DNA of 64,000 nt from Candidatus Zixiibacteriota bacterium. Lineage in GTDB: Bacteria > Zixibacteria > MSB-5A5 > GN15 > JACZUZ01. A program made the position numbers and the translations under genes. The notes beneath the pieces were generated by a model. The model was not told the DNA's origin and made no database searches. It worked only from the letters and a program-made list of their open reading frames with translations. The stretch lies in the NCBI GenBank assembly GCA_024280835.1, contig JAJRPJ010000006.1, positions 441,749 through 505,748 on the forward strand, given 5' to 3'. Every line of letters starts with the position of its first letter. The first letter of the stretch is position 1. Shown here one piece after another: positions 25,998 to 34,709 of this stretch.

Positions 25998-26837
25998 TGA
26001 CGATTGTGGTTTGTATTGCGCATGGGCAAATCCAAGTGAACTATCAAGCGATGAATCCTCGGGCCGTCTGGCGCGCCAGTTGAATTTTTCTTGCATTACG
26101 GGGCGGATTAGTGACTCGTCGAAGTTGAAGGCTTTGGCGATTGTTTTGGCGAAATCATAGCGGGTTTGGCGCTCAGCGCCAGCGTAGTGGATGATTCCTG
26201 TGGCTTCTGTTTTGATTAGTGACAACAGACCCTTAGCGAGATCATCTGCCCAGATAGGTGAATAGTGACAGCCTGCCAAGGCGAGTGTTTCTTTGCCAGT
26301 AGAAAGACGGTTATAGAAGAACGTGAACAAATTATGGCGCTCTAACCAATCGTATGTCCCTGACGTTCTCACCACGAGATTGTTCGAATTTTGCAGAACC
26401 ATGATTTCTGCGTCACGTTTGGTTTGACCGTAGAGTGAAATAGGGGCGGGAGTGTCACTAGGTGTGTAATTGCCTTTGGCTCCATCGAAGACATAGTCGG
26501 TTGAAATCTGGACAAAACGAGCCTTCGGGGCCAGTGTCAATAGCTTCTCAACAATGCCGACATTGACTCGCTGTGCAAGCGCTGCATCAGTCTCGCAGCG
26601 CTCGACATTTGTCAGCGCCGCCAGATTGACAATCACATCAGGCTGAACACGTTTAATCAAATCTCCAATGAAACGCTCATCAGTCAAGTCACCAACTGCC
26701 GTATTCTCACTCAGTGACGTGTTATTTTGGGGTTGGTGATGATAAGTTGCAAACGTATTAGTGTTGCAAAGAGGAGTGAAGCGTTGGCCTAGTATTCCGC
26801 CAGCGCCAGTTATCAATATGCGAGGTTCAGCAGGCAT
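25956..26837 (-). CDS. rfbD: dTDP-4-dehydrorhamnose reductase
   Basis: A 293-residue SDR-fold enzyme making dTDP-rhamnose. Motifs are ILITGAGGILGQ, NLAALTNVERCE, the STDYVFDG block and Tyr/Lys in SLYGQTKRDAE, with ARRPEDSSLD near the end. The family normally continues with a helix ending in an LGxxP-type segment. Here the last ~25 residues (from about 26040) are polar and unlike the family and lie opposite the RHS remnant, so the natural C-terminus may have been replaced. It is the last gene of the rhamnose unit. Confidence 0.9.
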   Translation of the reverse strand: MPAEPRILITGAGGILGQRFTPLCNTNTFATYHHQPQNNTSLSENTAVGDLTDERFIGDLIKRVQPDVIVNLAALTNVERCETDAALAQRVNVGIVEKLLTLAPKARFVQISTDYVFDGAKGNYTPSDTPAPISLYGQTKRDAEIMVLQNSNNLVVRTSGTYDWLERHNLFTFFYNRLSTGKETLALAGCHYSPIWADDLAKGLLSLIKTEATGIIHYAGAERQTRYDFAKTIAKAFNFDESLIRPVMQEKFNWRARRPEDSSLDSSLGFAHAQYKPQSSSRTCSQYRKNMKR

Positions 26838-26858
26838 TGCTTAGCATGAAGTGTTTGT

Positions 26859-27890
26859 TTAACAAAACGTATCTCTATCCCAAGTGGGTATTAGTTGTAG
26901 TCGATCTTGAGATTCTATATACCAGCGAACTGTCTCGGCGAAACCAGAATGGAACTCTACTTGTGCCCCAAAGCCTAGCGCGCGAATTTTCGCTGTGTTG
27001 ATACGATAGCGCTTATCGTGTCCGGGGCGGTCGGCGACAAACTCTATTTCTGTTTCTTGAGAATTAAGTTCGGTGATTATTCGTTTGGCTAGGTCGAGAT
27101 TAACAATATGATTGTCCGCGCCAATATTATAAATCTCACCCTCGGCGCCTTTCTCAAGTGCTGTGATTATCCCTCGGCAAAAATCTGTGACATGGATCCA
27201 ATCACGTTCGTTCTGACCGTCACCGTATAGTGGCAAAGTCTTACCGTCGAGAGCCCGTGAGATAAAGAACGGAATAATCTTTTCAGGATACTGTCGCGGT
27301 CCATAATTATTTGCCCCACGAACTATCAAAGCCGGAAAATTATGCGAATGCACATAGGACAAGACTGCCATATCCGCGCCAGCTTTACTGGCGGCGTAAG
27401 GTGAGCTTGGTTTCAGTGGCGCCGCCTCATCGAATTCAATTCCCTCTGGTGTTGAGCCGTAGACTTCGTCAGTGGAAATTTGAATAAACCGCCGCACCTG
27501 ATGCTCACGAGCAACATTCAACAAGCAAGCCGCGCCGATAACATTGGTGTGGAAGAATACATCGGGCCTCGCCAAAGACCTATCGACATGTGTTTCAGCG
27601 GCAAAGTTTATGACAGTGTCAATTTGATAATTTGTGAATATTTCTTTGAGACAATTAGGATCGGCAATGTCACATGTGAAGAATTTATATTTGCCAGAGC
27701 GTGACTCTTCGGCGACTTCAAGGGCAGGAAGATTCTCGCGAAACCCCGCATAAGTCAAAGCGTCGACCGCATAGACATCTAAATCGGGATAGCGCTCCAT
27801 TATCATCTCGGTAAAAGTCGAGCCGATAAACCCAGCGGAGCCAGTAATCAAAATCCCTGACTGTGGATTGTATGTTGGCGCTTGAGTCAT
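26859..27890 (-). CDS. rfbB: dTDP-glucose 4,6-dehydratase
   Basis: A 343-residue extended SDR that converts dTDP-glucose to dTDP-4-keto-6-deoxyglucose. Visible are ILITGSAGFIGS, FAAETHVDRS, QISTDEVYG, catalytic YAASKAGAD, NNYGPRQYPEK and ERDWIHVTDFC. The length is typical. Its ATG overlaps the preceding epimerase stop by one base (TAATG), and rfbD follows 21 bases on, so the three are translationally coupled. Confidence 0.95.
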   Translation of the reverse strand: MTQAPTYNPQSGILITGSAGFIGSTFTEMIMERYPDLDVYAVDALTYAGFRENLPALEVAEESRSGKYKFFTCDIADPNCLKEIFTNYQIDTVINFAAETHVDRSLARPDVFFHTNVIGAACLLNVAREHQVRRFIQISTDEVYGSTPEGIEFDEAAPLKPSSPYAASKAGADMAVLSYVHSHNFPALIVRGANNYGPRQYPEKIIPFFISRALDGKTLPLYGDGQNERDWIHVTDFCRGIITALEKGAEGEIYNIGADNHIVNLDLAKRIITELNSQETEIEFVADRPGHDKRYRINTAKIRALGFGAQVEFHSGFAETVRWYIESQDRLQLIPTWDRDTFC

Positions 27891-28345
27891 TAGTGTAAGT
27901 CAATATCCCAATTGTAATCGATTTTGGATGTGTTCCACGGCAAACGGATTTCATCAGGTGTGTCATAGTTGTAAACTTCCGTGGGGACATTCAGCGCAAT
28001 CGCCTCAGTAGTTCCTATGCCTTTGATGCCATGATAAACTCCTGCTGGGATTTTTACCAAAATGGGATTATCTTTGCCAACAAAGAATTCTTGGATTTCA
28101 CCTTTGGTGGGTGAACCCTCACGCAAATCAGCAAGAACCATTTTGACCATGCCGCTGACAACAGTGAAATGATCAATCTGTTTGGAGTGACAATGCCAGC
28201 CTTTGACGACACCGGGGTAGACGGTTGTAATATAGACTTGCCCAAAGCGCTCAAAGAGGTCATCATCAGAGCGCAGGATTTCCATCAATTTGCCACGTTC
28301 GTCTGGAATAACGTGCAGTGATTTAACTTTGACTCCGTCAATCAT
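27890..28345 (-). CDS. rfbC: dTDP-4-dehydrorhamnose 3,5-epimerase-family cupin
   Basis: A 151-residue cupin in the RfbC position of a dTDP-rhamnose cluster. It has DERGKLMEILRSDD, YPGVVKGWHCHSKQ (with the His) and IPAGVYHGIKG, but is about 30 residues shorter than classical RfbC. This short form occurs in many FCB-type bacteria and probably performs the same 3,5-epimerisation, though sugar isomerases of related design exist. One-base overlap with rfbB supports a shared pathway. Confidence 0.85.
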   Translation of the reverse strand: MIDGVKVKSLHVIPDERGKLMEILRSDDDLFERFGQVYITTVYPGVVKGWHCHSKQIDHFTVVSGMVKMVLADLREGSPTKGEIQEFFVGKDNPILVKIPAGVYHGIKGIGTTEAIALNVPTEVYNYDTPDEIRLPWNTSKIDYNWDIDLH

Positions 28346-28391
28346 GATGTTTCTCTCTATAATTTATGACTAAGACTAACGTAGTCTTGAT

Positions 28392-29141
28392 CTATTTAAC
28401 CGTTTCAAGCTGATGTCCAGCCAGTAACGCTGAGGCGCGGACTAATGAATCAAAAGTTCCGCAATCACACCACCAGCCCTCGATTTGATGCGCAGTCAAG
28501 CGCCCATCTTGCAAATACAAATTGTTCAAATCTGTGATTTCAAGTTCTCCGCGGACCGATGGCTTCAATTCCTTGATACGCTCAAAAACGGTCGTGTCAA
28601 AAAAATATAAACCAGTTACCGCCAAGTTTGAAGGAGGTGTCTCTGGTTTTTCGATTATCGATTGTATTGCGCCGTCTTTCATAACTGCTACTCCGAAATC
28701 TTCGGGATTATGAACTTCTGTTAGAAAAACATTCGCGCCATTTGGATTAGAACGGAAATCGTTGGCGGCCTTTTGGGGTGGGTTTTCAAATAGATTATCA
28801 CCAAGAGCCACAGCCAATGGAGCGCCAGCGGCAAATTTCTCGGACTGAATCAAGGCATCAACAATCCCTCCAGGTCCAGTCTGAATAGCCAAGGTTATAC
28901 TCAAATTCAATTTTGGCCTGAAACTAGCCAGAGTTTGTTTGAAATCATCAATCCAGCGCTCTTCAGTGACAATCAACGCCTCGCGCACGCCTATTTTCTC
29001 CAAAGTCCAGAGTGGATAATAGATCATTGCTTTGTCATAGACAGGTAGCAAATGCTTATTGGTATAGTCGGTTAGAGGTTTCAGCCGTGTTCCGGCTCCT
29101 CCAGCGAGGACTACACCTTTCATTTGTCGCGATTCGGTCAT
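28392..29141 (-). CDS. rfbA: Glucose-1-phosphate thymidylyltransferase (short form)
   Basis: A 249-residue nucleotidyltransferase: GVVLAGGAGTRLKPLTDYTNK, DNLFENP for the metal site, IIEKPETPPSN, LEITDLN and GWWCDCGTFDSL. It makes dTDP-glucose from Glc-1-P and dTTP. It is shorter than Enterobacterial RfbA (about 290) because the C-terminal helical part is missing, as in many archaeal/FCB homologues. It is first in the order rfbA-rfbC-rfbB-rfbD. The ATG at 29123 is an alternative start. Confidence 0.92.
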   Translation of the reverse strand: MTESRQMKGVVLAGGAGTRLKPLTDYTNKHLLPVYDKAMIYYPLWTLEKIGVREALIVTEERWIDDFKQTLASFRPKLNLSITLAIQTGPGGIVDALIQSEKFAAGAPLAVALGDNLFENPPQKAANDFRSNPNGANVFLTEVHNPEDFGVAVMKDGAIQSIIEKPETPPSNLAVTGLYFFDTTVFERIKELKPSVRGELEITDLNNLYLQDGRLTAHQIEGWWCDCGTFDSLVRASALLAGHQLETVK

Positions 29142-29282
29142 TGTCTCAATTGATTTTCGTGGGTCAATTCAATTTGTCAGTGAATTCTGTGATAGTGAAT
29201 CCTGTTATATTGTACGAGCTCTTGATCTAACTCATGCCAGAGCAAGATAAGTGAATCTGCGAAAGCCCACAAGCAATGCCGG

Positions 29283-29310
29283 TTTTAGTTTAGAGCTTTT
29301 AGTTTAGAGC
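29283..29310. repeat. Perfect 14-base tandem repeat in the rfbA-ruvX divergent region
   Basis: TTTTAGTTTAGAGC occurs twice head to tail (29283-29296, 29297-29310). The gap 29142-29436 is the divergent control region of rfbA and ruvX and contains no gene. The repeat may be an operator or a simple duplication. Confidence 0.7.
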
Positions 29311-29436
29311 CCATGCCGATTCAGTTTGACTATTTCATAGTTGATGGAGTATTTTCGTGGCTCGGGCGTGGGTGTTTCTGTCGATGTGAGAGAATCCAAC
29401 CGCCAGCCTAGAAATGAGCGAGATTGAAACTATGCT

Positions 29437-29889
29437 ATGACGACAAACTTTGATAAAACATATTTGGGCATTGATTACGGCGACAAACGCACTGGTCTAG
29501 CGATTTCCGACGCTGGTGGTACTTTGGCTGGCAGTTACAAAACCATTCAGGCATCATCTTTGAAATCCTGCGCCGTGCTAATCAAGCAGGAATTTGCCGA
29601 AATCCAGCCAGTGGGTATAGTTGTTGGCTATCCTGTTGCCGTTGATGGAGGGGCTGGTGAACGCTGTGAAGTTGTCGATATGTTCATTGCTGAACTGAGT
29701 AAGCTCACTGAGCTACCGATTTACCGTCAACAAGAGCGGGGAACCACAAAAGCTGCACAGGAAGTCATCCACGCTCATGGCAAAAAAGTCACAAGAAAGA
29801 GAAAGAAAAGCGGAGCTCTTGATCAAATTGCGGCAGCTCTGATTCTACAGCGCTGGCTCGATGATCCGCAGCGAGAAAGTTCAGAATAA
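29437..29889 (+). CDS. ruvX: Putative pre-16S rRNA nuclease / Holliday junction resolvase YqgF (RuvX)
   Basis: A 150-residue RNase H-fold protein: YLGIDYGDKRTGLAIS with the first catalytic Asp, VVGYPVAVDG, YRQQERGTTKAAQEV with Glu, and SGALDQIAAALILQRWL with the last Asp. The family matures 16S rRNA ends and has been linked to recombination. It is followed 36 bases on by mltG, a neighbour of yqgF in many bacteria. No good Shine-Dalgarno precedes the ATG. Confidence 0.92.
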   Translation: MTTNFDKTYLGIDYGDKRTGLAISDAGGTLAGSYKTIQASSLKSCAVLIKQEFAEIQPVGIVVGYPVAVDGGAGERCEVVDMFIAELSKLTELPIYRQQERGTTKAAQEVIHAHGKKVTRKRKKSGALDQIAAALILQRWLDDPQRESSE

Positions 29890-29925
29890 CTTGAAACAGA
29901 CTCACAATACAGGCCACTGTCTCTG

Positions 29926-31041
29926 ATGCGCTTCCGTTGGCATGAGTATGCGATCTATCCGTTGACGTTCATTGGCCTGACTCTGGCATTGGGAATCGTT
30001 GGAATTGGCGCTACTCTGGCCACTATAATAATAGCTATGACTAAACCGCTAAAATCACCCAAGAACTTTATCATCTCCTTAGCAGCTCTGGCTCTAATCA
30101 GCGGAGGAGTGGTTTGGCATTACTATACTGTAGAAACCACTCTCAACGAACCGACAGTTTCAGTGACTGTCACACCCGATATGAGTTTCGGACAGTTGAC
30201 TGACTCTCTGACGAACTTGGGTGTAATCGATAAACCAAAGTTTTTCAAAATCTTCGCGCGAATTCGTGGAATTGATAAGCGGCTCTGGGTTGGACGTTAT
30301 GACTTTTCAGGGGAAATTTCTGTGCGCAATGTTTTGGATATGTTTGCAACTGGCACAGTTGCCATGACTTCGGTGACAATACCCGAAGGATTGCGCATAG
30401 AACAAACAGCGGGACTTCTTTCTCGGGCCTATGAACTTGATTCCGCTCGAATCGTTCGACAGGCGTTTGATACATTGTTTTGTGAGGAGCGCTACAAGTT
30501 ACCCAATCTCGAAGGCTACTTATTCCCAGAAACTTATAGCTTCCCAATCGGAGTTTCTTTGCTGGATGTTCTCGATAAAATGGTTGCTGATACGCGTCGC
30601 GTTGTAGAGCAAGAACTTCAGGGAGCCGATAATTTTGTTTTGGACGAAAAAGAAATAATCGTCATGGCTTCAATAATTGAGGCAGAAGCCAGAGTCCGGT
30701 CCGAGCAGAAAACTATTTCCGCTGTATATCATAATCGTCTCAAGAAAGGTATGCTAATGCAAGCCGATCCAACAGTGCGTTATGGACTGGGGCGTTTCAA
30801 GCGTAAGCTGTATTTCAAACATCTCAGAATTGCGACACCATATAACACTTATATGCGCAAAGGTCTGCCGCCTGGAGCCATCAATTCTCCTGGGAGACAG
30901 GCAATTGTTGCGGCGATTCATCCAGACGAAAGCCCATATTTGTACTTTGTCGCCGATGGAAGTGGTGGACATGTTTTTACAGAAACTTTAAGCGAGCACA
31001 ACCGAGTTAAGCAAAAGTTGAAGTCCGAAGGTAAGCGTTGA
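29926..31041 (+). CDS. mltG: Endolytic peptidoglycan transglycosylase MltG (YceG-like)
   Basis: A 371-residue inner-membrane lytic transglycosylase that cuts nascent glycan strands. Typical blocks are SFGQLTDSLTNLGVI (LysM-like part), LEGYLFPETY, VMASIIEAEARV with the catalytic Glu, YHNRLKKGMLMQADPTVRYGLG and AINSPGRQAI. Two hydrophobic segments lie at about residues 13-37 and 46-62, whereas the family usually has one. An internal ATG at 30037 would give the one-helix form, so the first 37 residues are uncertain. It probably forms an operon with ruvX. Confidence 0.92.
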   Translation: MRFRWHEYAIYPLTFIGLTLALGIVGIGATLATIIIAMTKPLKSPKNFIISLAALALISGGVVWHYYTVETTLNEPTVSVTVTPDMSFGQLTDSLTNLGVIDKPKFFKIFARIRGIDKRLWVGRYDFSGEISVRNVLDMFATGTVAMTSVTIPEGLRIEQTAGLLSRAYELDSARIVRQAFDTLFCEERYKLPNLEGYLFPETYSFPIGVSLLDVLDKMVADTRRVVEQELQGADNFVLDEKEIIVMASIIEAEARVRSEQKTISAVYHNRLKKGMLMQADPTVRYGLGRFKRKLYFKHLRIATPYNTYMRKGLPPGAINSPGRQAIVAAIHPDESPYLYFVADGSGGHVFTETLSEHNRVKQKLKSEGKR

Positions 31042-31059
31042 GCTATTCGAAAGAATAGC
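31042..31059. other. Hairpin between convergent genes mltG and the GAF-like gene
   Basis: GCTATTC (31042-31048), GAAA loop, GAATAGC (31053-31059): a perfect 7-bp stem directly after the mltG stop. There is no T-run on either side, so it is weak as a terminator but placed where one would be expected. Confidence 0.45.
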
Positions 31060-31066
31060 GGATGGT

Positions 31067-31726
31067 CTAATCTTGATTGGCGATTGCCGGAGAAATTGCT
31101 GGAATAGCGGTGACAATGGTGGCGATGTGATTAGTGAGTTTCTCTAGGCTTTCCGAGAGCTGTTCTGAGTAGGCGCTGATTGTCGATTGGCAGTCGCAAT
31201 TCAATGTCACAGCTCCCATAGATAATTGATTGACTGCGAGCGGATACATCCCCAAGCAGCCACTAGCCGAAACTACCAGCGCATGACGTTCAACGAAATT
31301 ACCTCGGAAGTCATCTGCGGGAGTGATAGTCTTAAGACAATGAGAGTCGCATATCTCATATAGCGCTGAGTTCTCTCGAGGAATGGAGACCCCAAGCCCC
31401 GCGCGAACAATCTCTCTGTCACTAATAGCAATAATCGTTAAGGCTACCTGTGACGTGTCAGTTGCTGTATTGTCTTGAGCTGTATTTCCTTGATGAGCCA
31501 AAATAAAACCTGCGCGCCGTAATTCCAAACTCTTTGGCAATGCGCGTACAAATTGTTCGAAAGCGTCAGGGATTTCATTAGTCAGGATGTGTGGGTCAAT
31601 TTCTGAGAGAAGAGATTTCAAGCAATAACTTTTGGTGTAGGCATTTGTTTGTCCAGAGGATTTGCCGTTCCATTTGAGATCACACAGTTTCCTGTTTGAA
31701 GGCATGTTATCTGAGAAATTTTGCAT
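31067..31726 (-). CDS. GAF-like hypothetical protein of the atypical regulator cluster
   Basis: A 219-residue cytoplasmic protein without a recognised catalytic domain. Residues about 60-190 have GAF-like order: VALTIIAISD, GLGVSIPRENSALYEICD, ADDFRGNFVERHALVVSAS, and YPLAVNQLSMGAVTLNC. An amphipathic C-terminal helix follows. The DDF-GNF-E and MGAVTLNC elements resemble GAF ligand domains. It lies 156 bases downstream of the NtrC-like regulator on the same strand and may be a signal receiver for it. GAF is inference from pattern only. Confidence 0.5.
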   Translation of the reverse strand: MQNFSDNMPSNRKLCDLKWNGKSSGQTNAYTKSYCLKSLLSEIDPHILTNEIPDAFEQFVRALPKSLELRRAGFILAHQGNTAQDNTATDTSQVALTIIAISDREIVRAGLGVSIPRENSALYEICDSHCLKTITPADDFRGNFVERHALVVSASGCLGMYPLAVNQLSMGAVTLNCDCQSTISAYSEQLSESLEKLTNHIATIVTAIPAISPAIANQD

Positions 31727-31882
31727 AGTAGACAGTACTCTTTGTAAACAATATTATCTTTGCTTGATTGGTAGCTGGCCTAGAGATGTAATCAATGTGC
31801 ACGTCAGTCGGACTTCAAATGTGCCCATGGCAAAAATGAAGCCCGACAGTTTTCCCACGCTGTTTACAAATAAGAACAAAAG

Positions 31883-33325
31883 CTAGTGACCCAGCTTTTC
31901 GCTGACTAAGTCTTTAGATAGATTGTACTTTTTGACCTTACGCCAGAGAGTTGTGCGTCCAATGCCCAACTCAAGAGCAGTTTGCGAATAATTCCATTTG
32001 TTATCCTCGAGTGACTTGAGAATTCGCGCGCGGTATGTCATTTCCAACGAGCCATCGGAAGATGATGCGGCCACTCTTGAGAATATCTCGGTGTGCTCAT
32101 CAGAGTTGACGAAGAAAATATCATCAGCAGTAACTTCGGAGGATTGCGCGAGGGCGTTTGCGCGACGTAGGACCGCCTTGAGTTCCGCCACATTTTCCGG
32201 CCAAGAATGTTGCATGAGTTTTTCCAGAGCAGCGCCACTGAGGTGTCTTTCAGTGTGGCTGGCGAAATCCTTAGCTGTCAGGCTATTTGGCAACATAAAG
32301 CGCTTCGCCAAAGGCAAAATGTCCTCAGCGCTGTCTCGCAATGATGGAGCGTTGATAGTTGTCACTTCCACCAACTTAAGTAGCTCTGTGGAAAACTGTC
32401 CTGCGATTGTGGTCTCAGGCAGATCACGACTTGTTGTGGCAATTATGCGAACATCACTTGCCACTTCGGCAACGTTTGTGTTGGCTGAATTGGCGCTGGT
32501 TGAATTTAGCGCCACATGTAAGACACTGGCGAGTTTTCTCTGTGTTTCTATCGGAAGAGCATCAATATCCTTCAAGATTAAAGTTCCGGTATTGGCTCTT
32601 GCAAGCAATCCACCTGCTCGTGAGTTAAACACTGTGCGATGTGCGTTACTTGGTCCAAATAGTTCACTGTCGATAAGTCTCTTGGGAGTTCCTGCGCAAT
32701 CAAAAGTTATCAGTGGGCATTTTCTACGAAGAGAATGGTGATGGATAATTTTTGCAGCGGTATTCTTGCCAGAGCCTTTTTCGCCGCTGATTAGAATAAA
32801 TGTATCGCTTTCCGCGGCCTTGGCGATTGTCTCTTTGAACCGTAAGGTAGCCACGGAGTCACCAAGTAGTCCGTCATAGCTATAATCGAAAGCTACTTGT
32901 TGCTTAAGTAACGTAACTTCATTAAGCAAACGACGGTGTTGTAGCGCGCGCTCAACAACCATCAGAAGCTTTTCAACTTTGTACGGCTTTTCAATATAGT
33001 CATAAGCGCCGGCGCGAGTTGCTCTCTGGGCGTTGTCAATTGTTCCGAATCCAGTTTGCAATATGACTTCTGTGTTCGGGTGGCGCTCCTTAATTGTCCT
33101 AATGAGATTGATACCTGTTAGATCTGACTCAGAACTATGATCATTCATTCTCAAGTCAGTGATGACGATGTCATATTCTGTGTCTTCCAGGAGCGTCAAT
33201 GCTTGAGTCGGATTCTCTGCGCAGGCAACTTGAGTGATATATGTGCCGAGCCCACGCTCCATTACCCGACGAATCAATTCGTCGTCATCTACAAATAGTA
33301 CTTTACAATCTACCATAGTCTTCAT
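31883..33325 (-). CDS. NtrC-family response regulator with degenerate AAA+ domain
   Basis: A 480-residue regulator: receiver domain (residues 1-125, phospho-acceptor Asp57 in VITDLRM, Lys in IEKPYK), sigma-54-type AAA+ domain (150-400) and a Fis-type helix-turn-helix (NYSQTALELGIGRTTLWRKVKKY). The AAA+ core is abnormal. Walker A is GEKGSGKN (181-188) instead of GESGTGKE. The GAFTGA loop expected after ELFG (221-224) is absent, and the R-finger segment reads FSTELLKL without Arg. It therefore probably cannot drive sigma-54 and may act as a DNA-binding regulator with sigma-70. Upstream, ATGCTTTCAA is repeated with a 14-base period (near 33392-33415). Confidence 0.9.
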   Translation of the reverse strand: MKTMVDCKVLFVDDDELIRRVMERGLGTYITQVACAENPTQALTLLEDTEYDIVITDLRMNDHSSESDLTGINLIRTIKERHPNTEVILQTGFGTIDNAQRATRAGAYDYIEKPYKVEKLLMVVERALQHRRLLNEVTLLKQQVAFDYSYDGLLGDSVATLRFKETIAKAAESDTFILISGEKGSGKNTAAKIIHHHSLRRKCPLITFDCAGTPKRLIDSELFGPSNAHRTVFNSRAGGLLARANTGTLILKDIDALPIETQRKLASVLHVALNSTSANSANTNVAEVASDVRIIATTSRDLPETTIAGQFSTELLKLVEVTTINAPSLRDSAEDILPLAKRFMLPNSLTAKDFASHTERHLSGAALEKLMQHSWPENVAELKAVLRRANALAQSSEVTADDIFFVNSDEHTEIFSRVAASSSDGSLEMTYRARILKSLEDNKWNYSQTALELGIGRTTLWRKVKKYNLSKDLVSEKLGH

Positions 33326-33431
33326 CTTTCCTTGAGTCAGTTATGTTCAAATGCTGTGTTTGTTTTTTCTTGTTAAGACCCTTGCTAGCCGATGCTTTCA
33401 AAGGCATGCTTTCAATAGGACCATTCCCCGG

Positions 33432-34709
33432 CTATAATACTTCGTCACCATCAGGGAAGTGTTTGTCTTTGAGAGTAATGTCCACAGTTTCTTCGCCATC
33501 CTTGTTGTAGGATCGCAAACGTACAACGCCTTGATCATCGATTGGTGATAATTTGATACGCCCTCCAGTTGGCAAATGACGTAACGCGATTTCTAAAGCT
33601 TTGTGGGCTTCGGCAAAAGGCGCTTGCTCTTCAGATTGAATTGTCTCGCTTTGTATTGACTCACTGCTAGACTTGGTTGAGCCGCCAGTTGAGTCAATTT
33701 TTGAGTGTGTTTGTTCGGTAGTCATTTGAGTTAGACCTTTCTCATTTGTTTGAGATGTCCGACCGTGATCGTCCAAAGAGTCGCCAACAGATAAACTGTT
33801 GCCTGAGAGCGCCGCTTCAATGGCAGAACTAAGCCTGGTGCGGACTTTGTCACCAATGTCGAAATTCTGAGCAAAAGGTGTCACGTGTTCTTGTCCGAGT
33901 TCAGAGCGGAGAAAAGTTACTAGAGTCAAACTGCGAGAGTTGGCTGTCTCTTGAGAAGTAATATCGTTATGTGCGGTCGTCGGCACATTGACTTGGCTAC
34001 GAGTTTCTGCCAGATAGCTCAATAACGAAGAGTGAAGTTCCCATTGGCTGACTGCGACTTGGTTGCGCCAAATGATGTCTCCATTTTCAGTGTCAATCAA
34101 GACTCTAGCCAGATGAGGCAATTGTTGACAACGCTCGACAATGTCAGTGAGGACAATTTGATCGGCGCACAATTGACGTAGCGCCTGCCGAACCGCATCC
34201 CGAACCAAGTCGTCACGGTCATCTTCGCCAAGGAAGGCCGCTCCGATAATCAGTGGTCTATCACCAATAGCAACACCACTACAAAATAGTATTGTATCGA
34301 AACTCTTATGGTCTGCATCGGACTGATGCCTCTGATGCTTTGAATTGACCCGAATAGTGTGTAGTTGAGGTTCAACACCAACTGAATTACCCGAATTGAT
34401 TATTTGATCCAGCGTTTCAATTTCCAAAGCAGGAGAAACCAAAGGGCAAGCTCCATAGATTAGGATAGGTTGTACATGAGAGGGTAGCGCCTGACTAATT
34501 AGTTGACGAGAGGTCTCGCCGAGAGCTTTGTGGCTTAGTAAGTCTAAAGTTAGAGGCAGTGAGCATTTTGTATCTGGATATTGTCTCTTTGTCACAGATT
34601 TCCAACAAATACTTTGCAATGTTACGCCGCCGTGACGCATAACAGCATTCAAAGAGGCCCGTGGGGCTTCCTGATTGTGATGGGTCTGGTGCTGGATTAC
34701 TTTAGACAT
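33432..34709 (-). CDS. Hypothetical sensor-like protein, possible degenerate histidine kinase
   Basis: A 425-residue soluble protein upstream of the NtrC-like regulator. Residues about 70-190 have GAF-like order (ILIYGACPLVS ... IGDRPLIIGAAFLGEDDRDDLV), and VLIDTENGDIIWRNQ (about 205) is PAS-like. The C-terminal EAHKALEIALRHLPTGGRIKLSP resembles the N-box helix and strand of HATPase domains (as in NLLLNAIDAMPxGG), but no phospho-accepting His block, G1 or G2 box follows. A Ser/Thr/Gln-rich linker separates the parts. It looks like a sensor kinase that lost catalysis. This is inference; no family is firmly recognised. Confidence 0.5.
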   Translation of the reverse strand: MSKVIQHQTHHNQEAPRASLNAVMRHGGVTLQSICWKSVTKRQYPDTKCSLPLTLDLLSHKALGETSRQLISQALPSHVQPILIYGACPLVSPALEIETLDQIINSGNSVGVEPQLHTIRVNSKHQRHQSDADHKSFDTILFCSGVAIGDRPLIIGAAFLGEDDRDDLVRDAVRQALRQLCADQIVLTDIVERCQQLPHLARVLIDTENGDIIWRNQVAVSQWELHSSLLSYLAETRSQVNVPTTAHNDITSQETANSRSLTLVTFLRSELGQEHVTPFAQNFDIGDKVRTRLSSAIEAALSGNSLSVGDSLDDHGRTSQTNEKGLTQMTTEQTHSKIDSTGGSTKSSSESIQSETIQSEEQAPFAEAHKALEIALRHLPTGGRIKLSPIDDQGVVRLRSYNKDGEETVDITLKDKHFPDGDEVL

